64,000 nt of DNA, taken from positions 1,718,501 through 1,782,500 of the forward strand of contig NZ_CP054491.1 of NCBI RefSeq assembly GCF_013343005.1, given 5' to 3'. The stretch comes from Candidatus Reidiella endopervernicosa. GTDB lineage: Bacteria; Pseudomonadota; Gammaproteobacteria; GCF-013343005. The translations under genes were made by a program, and so were the position numbers. Below are positions 59,216-64,000 of the stretch, in pieces; the stretch's first letter is position 1; every line of letters starts with the position of its first letter. The notes beneath the pieces were generated by a model. The model did no database searches, was not told the DNA's origin, and saw nothing but the letters and a program-made list of their open reading frames with translations.

Positions 59216-59232
59216 TGTTACTTAACGTAACA
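59216..59232. promoter_or_regulatory. TGTTAC-N5-GTAACA dyad
   Basis: TGTTAC-TTAAC-GTAACA is perfect and shares the spacing and AAC inner bases of the dyad at 27913-27929. It lies 20 bases before the small membrane gene of the cbrA-like operon (-) and 80 before the ATPase (+). Downstream TTGGCTGCTAATATGTG (about 59249-59265) only weakly resembles a sigma54 promoter. Autoregulation of the operon or control of the ATPase are both possible. Confidence 0.55.
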
Positions 59233-59311
59233 CTTCGGCGAGCGGTTTTATGATCCCATTGGCTGCTAATATGTGAGGAAATATCCACCGACATCCTGCA
59301 GGGCGAGAGGC

Positions 59312-61003
59312 ATGCAACAGCTAGAGACGCAGCTCAAAGAGATCGACCAACGTGGCTACAAGGCCTACAAGTCGTTGCAGGGATGTTACTCCTTTCCCCG
59401 TTACCAGCTATTCATTGACCATGTGCAGGGCGACCCCTTCGCCGAACCGTCACGCTGTCGCATCCTGATTGAAGCAGATGAGATGTCGCTCCCCGCCGGA
59501 CTCTTTAGTAATGCCATCCGTACGATTGCTCTGGAGGACTATCTGGGGCGTCATTTTGCTGAAGCGATAAAAGACCATGTGAAGGGACATCGTGGCTCGG
59601 GACGTAGCGGTGAGGTCGCCATCGCCTCTTACGGGCAACAGGTGCTGCAGCGGAATGCGGTGCTGGTGAGAGCGGGGAGCGTAGAGGTCAGGTTCCAGCT
59701 GGCACTGCCTGCCGATGCTCGTCGCGTGAACGGACGCGAGGCGCAGGTGATGCTCTTCGAGGAGCTGCCAAAGGTCGTCGAGACTGGACTCTTCTCACTG
59801 CTTGGTAGGCTTGAGATTGTTGAGCAGCATGTCGATAGCGTCGAGGATCAGCAGGCGTTACGAGATCAACTTGTCGAGAAGGGGTTGGTTGCCTTTGTTG
59901 CCGAAGGTTCGAGGTTGCCGCGTGCTACAGGTGTCGATGACCGTCCGCTTGAGGAGGCGGTGCTGTTTGAGGCGCCCGATTCGATGCGCGTGGCACTCTC
60001 ACGTCCCCACGGAGCCGATATCGTGGGTATGGGCATTGCTGAGGGGGTAACGCTGATCGTTGGCGGTGGCTTCCACGGTAAATCGACCCTGCTGCATGCG
60101 ATTGAGCGCGGTGTCTATAACCATATTCCCGGTGACGGTCGCGAGCGGGTAGTGAGCCGTGCCGATGCGGTAAAGGTGCGTGCCGAGGATGGACGGGCGA
60201 TCACCGGTGTCGATATCTCCCCCTTCATCAACAACCTGCCGCAGGGCAAGGATACGGCGCGTTTCACCACCGCCAATGGTAGCGGCAGTACTTCTCAGGC
60301 GGCAGCGATTATGGAGGCGTTGGCTACCGACTGTTCAACACTGCTGATCGATGAGGACACCTCCGCCACTAACTTCATGATTCGTGATCGGCGCATGCAG
60401 GCGCTGGTCGCCAAGGAGCGTGAACCGATCACGCCACTGGTGCAGCGTATTCGAGATCTCTATCAGCAGAATGGCGTCTCGGTGGTGCTGGTGATGGGCG
60501 GCTCGGGTGACTTTTTCAGTGTCGCTGATCGCGTCATCATGATGGATAACTATCGGGTGCGTGATGTCACCGGCGATGCCAGGGCGCTGGCGGTGGAGAT
60601 GGTCGAAACCGAAGGTGAGGTACTACCAATCAAACAACGCTCACCACGAATCACTACACGAGCGTCACTGTCGCCGCACAATCGACAGGGACGCGAGAAG
60701 ATTCAGCCCTATGGTGTGCGGAGTCTGCGCTATGGCGAAGAGGAGATCGACCTGACTCGTGTCGAACAGCTAGTCGATAACGGACAACTACGTGCCATCG
60801 GTTATCTGTTGAGTTACTGCGAGCAGCAGCTGGTTGGCGAGCAGCTCGATCTCAATGAGATGTTAGATAAAGCCCTGAATACGATTAAGCAACAGGGGCT
60901 CGATGCATTGACGCCCTATATCATCGGAACACTGGCACTGCCACGATTACAGGAGTTGGCGGCAACGGTTAACCGCATGCGTCGATTGGAGTTGGTAACT
61001 TGA
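59312..61003 (+). CDS. COG3044-type predicted P-loop ATPase
   Basis: The 563-aa protein matches the predicted ATPase of the ABC class. The Walker A region is VTLIVGGGFHGKSTLLHAIE. Walker B is ATDCSTLLIDEDTSATNFM, with DNA-repair-ATPase-like context. MGGSGDFFSVADRVIMMDNY and QGREKIQPYGVRSLRYGEEE are also typical. The frame is open from GTG 59273, but the first 13 residues look artificial and ATG 59312 (MQQLETQLKEIDQRGY) is preferred. Biological role unknown. Confidence 0.85.
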   Translation: MQQLETQLKEIDQRGYKAYKSLQGCYSFPRYQLFIDHVQGDPFAEPSRCRILIEADEMSLPAGLFSNAIRTIALEDYLGRHFAEAIKDHVKGHRGSGRSGEVAIASYGQQVLQRNAVLVRAGSVEVRFQLALPADARRVNGREAQVMLFEELPKVVETGLFSLLGRLEIVEQHVDSVEDQQALRDQLVEKGLVAFVAEGSRLPRATGVDDRPLEEAVLFEAPDSMRVALSRPHGADIVGMGIAEGVTLIVGGGFHGKSTLLHAIERGVYNHIPGDGRERVVSRADAVKVRAEDGRAITGVDISPFINNLPQGKDTARFTTANGSGSTSQAAAIMEALATDCSTLLIDEDTSATNFMIRDRRMQALVAKEREPITPLVQRIRDLYQQNGVSVVLVMGGSGDFFSVADRVIMMDNYRVRDVTGDARALAVEMVETEGEVLPIKQRSPRITTRASLSPHNRQGREKIQPYGVRSLRYGEEEIDLTRVEQLVDNGQLRAIGYLLSYCEQQLVGEQLDLNEMLDKALNTIKQQGLDALTPYIIGTLALPRLQELAATVNRMRRLELVT

Positions 61004-61022
61004 GGTGATAGACAACAAAACC

Positions 61023-61144
61023 GTAGCCCGGATGGAGCAAAGCGCAATCCGGGGAAGTTAATTCGGAGGATGACTATTACTTTGCGGTTAAAAAGTTTAT
61101 GTCTGCACGAATTCCCGGATTGCGCTTTGCTTCATCCGGGCTAC
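61023..61144. repeat. Long inverted repeat (REP/MITE-like)
   Basis: Left arm GTAGCCCGGATGGAGCAAAG.. (61023-61053) and right arm ending ..CTTCATCCGGGCTAC (61114-61144) are inverted copies of 31 bases with few mismatches, around a 60-base core. This GTAGCCCGGATG-type palindrome is widely scattered in gammaproteobacteria. Unrelated to the 280-bp family. Confidence 0.85.
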
Positions 61145-61166
61145 ATGAATCGGTAATGGGGAGGGT

Positions 61167-61511
61167 GTGATGGCGATGTGGCGTGAGTTGAAAGGTTTGG
61201 TAGCTGTTGTCTTGATGATGGTGCTGGCGGGTTGCAGTTCAGTGCAGGTCGGACGCGATTTTAATCTGGGTAGTTTTGAGGACCGGGTGAAGCAGGGTGA
61301 GACGACCCAGGCCGATATCCGTGCCTGGCTGGGTGAGCCACGCAGTAGTGGTATTGCACTGGAGGCCGATGGAGAACGGTTGATCGAGTGGCTCTACTTC
61401 TACGGCAAGGGTCAGCTCTCCGATATGGATCGAGCCAACCTCAAGGTGCTGCAGGTGCGCTTTGCTCCGAACGGTACGGTGCGTAGCTATAACTGGTCGG
61501 GCGAGCGTTAG
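61167..61511 (+). CDS. Small outer-membrane lipoprotein, SmpA/OmlA-like
   Basis: The 114-aa precursor has a lipobox LAGCSS with modified cysteine (about residue 23). The mature part (VKQGETTQADIRAWLGEPRS, VLQVRFAPNGTVRSYNWS) follows the BamE/SmpA beta-alpha pattern. It is probably anchored to the outer membrane. The end of the gene overlaps the convergent split gene by 4 bases. Confidence 0.8.
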   Translation: MMAMWRELKGLVAVVLMMVLAGCSSVQVGRDFNLGSFEDRVKQGETTQADIRAWLGEPRSSGIALEADGERLIEWLYFYGKGQLSDMDRANLKVLQVRFAPNGTVRSYNWSGER

Positions 61512-62207
61512 GCAAACATCTTCTGCCACCAGGTGGTGGCATGGCGACGTTGAGATCGCAGGGTTTGATCCTGGAGAGAATCCAGCCCGGCAGCGGCGGA
61601 TTGTCGCTAAAGCCGCAGGAGACGCCGAGGTTGTGGGGGTCGAAGATTTTCACGTAGCTGGGCTTCTCAAGATCATCGGCATAGACGATGGCGCAGTAAC
61701 TCTCCTGATGGTCCTTACGCAGCAGCGTATCGATTTCGGTAATGAACTCTATGAGCTTATCAGCACTGACGGTCTGCTCGGGTGGCGCTTCACCGACCGC
61801 GTAGATGTACCAGCTGTCGTCGGCCACGGCACGTAGCTGTGCCCAAAAGGCGTCGAGCTGCTCCCACTTCATGGTGCTCTTGAAGTTGCCCTTAAAGGCG
61901 GTGACAAACGCTGACCGCCATGGATAGCGAAGCGAAGGCGGTTAGTCCGCGATAGTCGACGCCGTCTGCCTATTCGTAGTTGAGAGCGCGAGCGAACGAC
62001 GAAGAAGATGCAGCAGCGGCTTTATGTCGGCGTAGAGTCACTGAGGAGTTGTGTAGAGCCGCGAAGAGGTGATTACGCAACGAACGCAGGACGGTCGGGG
62101 CGCCGTAGGCATAAACGGTCGCGTGAAGTTTTTGCTGTTTGCTTGGGCTTGATGCCCAAAACAAACTTTCGCAAAATAGCGACTCCCGGGGCGTGACTTA
62201 GATCCAT
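61508..62207 (-). pseudogene. Conserved protein of unknown function, split by repeat copy 12 and frameshifted near its end
   Basis: Minus strand: ATG at 62207 gives MDLSHA, then the element (61909-62189), then in the same frame FVTAFKGNFKSTMKWEQLDA, FWAQLRAVADDSWYIYAVGE, KLIEFITEIDTLLRKDHQES and FSDNPPLPGWILSRI. A one-base slip near 61530 is needed to reach RHATTWWQKMFA and the stop at 61508. About 139 aa when repaired. I recall this family from sulfur-oxidising gammaproteobacteria, with no known role. Confidence 0.75.
61909..62189 (+). repeat. Dispersed 280-bp element, copy 12
   Basis: A 281-bp copy of subfamily A with ends CGCTGACCGCC and GCGACTCCCGG. It sits 6 codons inside the minus-strand gene 61508-62207. 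Removing it joins codons for MDLSHA and FVTAFKGN in frame. Confidence 0.95.
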
Positions 62208-62717
62208 GGGTAGTACCGGATAGTGCTTAGGGAGTGATCATCATAGCGCAAACGACGTGTGAAGTTGAGTGCGCTGCTCTGTTACAAATGGGGTAGGTTG
62301 TCTGCTCGAAATCGGGAATGCTACGGAAATCGTGAGCCGAAGAGATGTGAAGGTACACGAAGAAAATACGTTAAATCTTTCACAAACACTCTTTAGAAAG
62401 GTGGTTGTTCAGACCTGATCTGGCAGTCGGCGTAAGATTTACTCGTCTGTTGTGCGACCGTAGTGGACTTCAATGTAAATAGACTGCTATGTCCGCTACC
62501 AGCCTCATAGCAGACATGGCTCTGGTAGGAGAGAACATAAGGATGTGCTCGGTCACTGTGGTGTTGCTAAGGTCTATCGCCATCTCTAGATTCACATACT
62601 AAACACAACGTTTTGCTGCTAGAAAAGCAAGGCGACTCGAATATTGCCGTCTATTTTATGCGATAGCTTGTTCCGTCATATACTCATACCTATGAGATTG
62701 AGCGATGGTGTTTTGTT
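62208..62717. other. AT-rich intergenic region
   Basis: No gene, terminator or repeat is recognised in these 510 bases. Several stops occur in all frames. It may hold the promoter for the split gene ending at 62207, which is read leftwards. Confidence 0.4.
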
Positions 62718-63097
62718 TTATTTTAGAGGATGAAGTGCGTTGATTATAAAGAACCTGGATAATTTGTTTCCCTTCGCTTTTAGGTAAGATTCCACCGCGA
62801 TATTATGGGGTTTGTTTCCCAGTCTTCCAACTACAAAGATATCGACGTTCAATTCCTTGCAGCCAGATACATATTCAAGCTCATAGTAAGGGCGCACAAT
62901 GTCGACGCAGCGTAAACCTCTCAGCATCTCCTCTCGTTGATCAAGTGGAATGACTGGTACATTGGGTTGTAAGAGTTCACTACACTATCGGATGCAACGC
63001 CAACGGCCACAACATCTCCTAATGTTCTGCAATACTCTAGCAAAGCAAGGTGTCCTACATGCAATAAATCAAATGTGCCTACTGTGTATATAACCAT
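62718..63097 (-). pseudogene. Cytidylyltransferase-family (TagD/PCYT-like) protein, frameshifted
   Basis: ATG at 63097 on the minus strand gives MVIYTVGTFDLLHVGHLALL with the nucleotide-binding HVGH (HxGH) motif, then LGDVVAVGVASDSVVNSYN and INERR. One base is missing near 62935, after which MLRGLRCVDIVRPYYELEY and NVDIFVVGRLGNKPHN follow. About 130 aa. Such enzymes form CDP- or ADP-linked head groups. The neighbouring minus-strand gene is a CDP-alcohol phosphatidyltransferase, which fits one pathway. Confidence 0.72.
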
Positions 63098-63099
63098 TG

Positions 63100-63483
63100 T
63101 ATTATTTTACTCCGAAGTAAACTGATTTTCGTTGTGATGCTTTAATGATTTCGTTTCTTGCTATAAAAGTTTCCAGCTATAGATTCCTGTTATTCCTAAG
63201 TGTAAATAGCAAGGATATAGACATTGAGCGTGACTTCCTGACAGTTTTGGTTTTTGATTTGAGAGACATTTAAAGCCGCGATCCCATGTACGCTGACATA
63301 AAGGATGACTGAAAAACTTCCCCACTAAAAATTGTCTCAAACAAAAATATGAAGACAAATAAGATGTTATTGTTGTCGAGGGCCATTCCTGTGTATTTGG
63401 AATCTCAATAGACCGATGTATTAAAATAGCTTAACCGAAAGCACTGGTCCAATAATTATTAAAGCGCCGAACAAAAATATGGC
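63100..63483. other. Probable decayed remainder of the CDP-alcohol phosphatidyltransferase
   Basis: AT-rich, broken frames on the minus strand (e.g. FLFGALIIIGPVL near 63450). Hydrophobic pieces are seen but no continuous protein. The region leads to the cytidylyltransferase start. Confidence 0.35.
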
Positions 63484-63802
63484 TCAGATCTTCCATAGCT
63501 CAGCAGAAGAATGGCCGGGTGACTCCATAGCTACGATGTCTATTAACGAATCAAGTTGCCCACCAAAATTCCGGTCATTACCAGTCCGTTCTGTTATTCT
63601 GCGAGCGATAAGTCCATCACCCCAGTCAAAAGCAACGGCCCAGATCATGCCAATCATTGCTGCGTAATAGACACCCAAAACAGTGAAGTAGATAGCTAAC
63701 AGCGTGCAGACTAACCCTGCAAGAGAGCACAGATTAGGAAGGTCTTTTACAAAAGAAGAATGGTTGGCTGTAACTCTGAGATTCTATTCTATCGGTGGTC
63801 AT
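63484..63802 (-). pseudogene. CDP-alcohol phosphatidyltransferase family protein, damaged
   Basis: ATG at 63802 gives MTTDRIESQS. After a frame slip, FVKDLPNLCSLAGLVCTLLA leads to a membrane helix and the family signature DGLIARRITER then GGQLDSLIDIV, i.e. DG-xx-AR-(about 12)-G-xxx-D-xxx-D. The frame then stops early (ELWKI), and membrane segments expected downstream are only partly traceable to about 63400. It would join a CDP-alcohol to a second alcohol in phospholipid or glycolipid synthesis. Confidence 0.7.
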
Positions 63803-64000
63803 TGTGTTCCTTATAAAATCATGTGAGATAAACTTTGTAGAGATAACGCCTTCAACTATTTGGCGTTGTAGATGCTATTCACTGGAATCGTCTAATCAAT
63901 GTAATTCAAACCTGATACTTGGCATCACGTACGCAAAGCCCTGATAGGAGCTGATGAGCTTATGGTGCTCGATGGTATTCATGCATATATAAATCAATTA
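63803..64000. other. Window end, nothing recognised
   Basis: No gene of either strand can be supported in the last 198 bases. Probably the promoter side of the minus-strand lipid-head-group genes. Confidence 0.4.

Noticed and set aside
17755-62189. 280-bp repeats as attC-like or CRISPR repeats
   Set aside because: They lack the paired core sites with extrahelical base found in the two true attC sites, and are far too long and widely spaced for CRISPR.

Overview
The window reads as the chromosome of a gammaproteobacterium, probably a sulfur-oxidising Chromatiales-like lineage. That is inferred from the gene order nusA-infB-rbfA-truB-rpsO-pnp, the acs/DUF294/DUF4212/SSS acetate block, an ArsJ-type ars operon and a CbrA/CbrB-like pair, not from any marker search. 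There is no rRNA, tRNA or CRISPR array that I can see. The most unusual content is a family of about 280-285 bp non-coding repeats: 11 full or near-full copies plus one truncated copy, spread from 17.7 to 62.2 kb.

Layout. 1-7.6 kb: intact translation/RNA operon (nusA truncated by the window edge). 7.6-11 kb: a double-receiver protein, a DUF389 membrane protein and a YihY family protein, all on the minus strand. 11.2-17.4 kb: a frame-broken HDOD-GGDEF-EAL gene, a thioredoxin-like protein, a Mug-like glycosylase, LemA, a GIDE-like gene with an internal deletion, and a cytochrome c. 17.4-28.4 kb: acetate block (acs, DnaQ-like exonuclease, two cNMP-CBS-DUF294 proteins, SSS symporter plus DUF4212), with a sigma54-type promoter and tandem TGTTAC dyads at its head, then a rhodanese gene. 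28.5-36 kb: AT-rich accessory region with two integron-type attC sites, a large broken gene with a zinc ribbon and a PD-(D/E)XK-like motif, and an IS3-family insertion with 3-bp target duplication. 36-41.6 kb: TonB receptor, small genes, a DJ-1/PfpI-type protein and a gene split by a repeat copy. 41.8-47.4 kb: arsR-acr3-rhodanese-GAPDH-arsJ-MBL. 47.7-54.6 kb: membrane sensor, HPP protein, molybdopterin oxidoreductase split by a repeat copy, cNMP-GGDEF protein and small proteins. 54.7-61 kb: CbrB/CbrA-like two-component system and a COG3044-type ATPase. 61-64 kb: lipoprotein, another gene split by a repeat copy, and a decayed cytidylyltransferase/CDP-alcohol phosphatidyltransferase pair.

The repeat family has constant ends (5' CGCTGACCGCC, 3' GCGACTCCC(C)G plus A or G), no terminal inverted repeats and no visible target duplication. 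It has a hairpin at each end. The right-hand hairpin shows compensatory changes between two subfamilies, and 11 of 12 copies point the same way. In several genes, deleting exactly the element rejoins the reading frame in silico. This suggests a non-autonomous, structure-recognised, scarless mobile element of the kind moved by single-strand (IS200/IS605 or RAYT-type) transposases. No such transposase lies in the window.

Many accessory genes carry single-base indels, mostly in homopolymers, while the 0-10 kb genes are clean. From sequence alone I cannot tell decay from local assembly error, and the pseudogene calls below should be read with that in mind.
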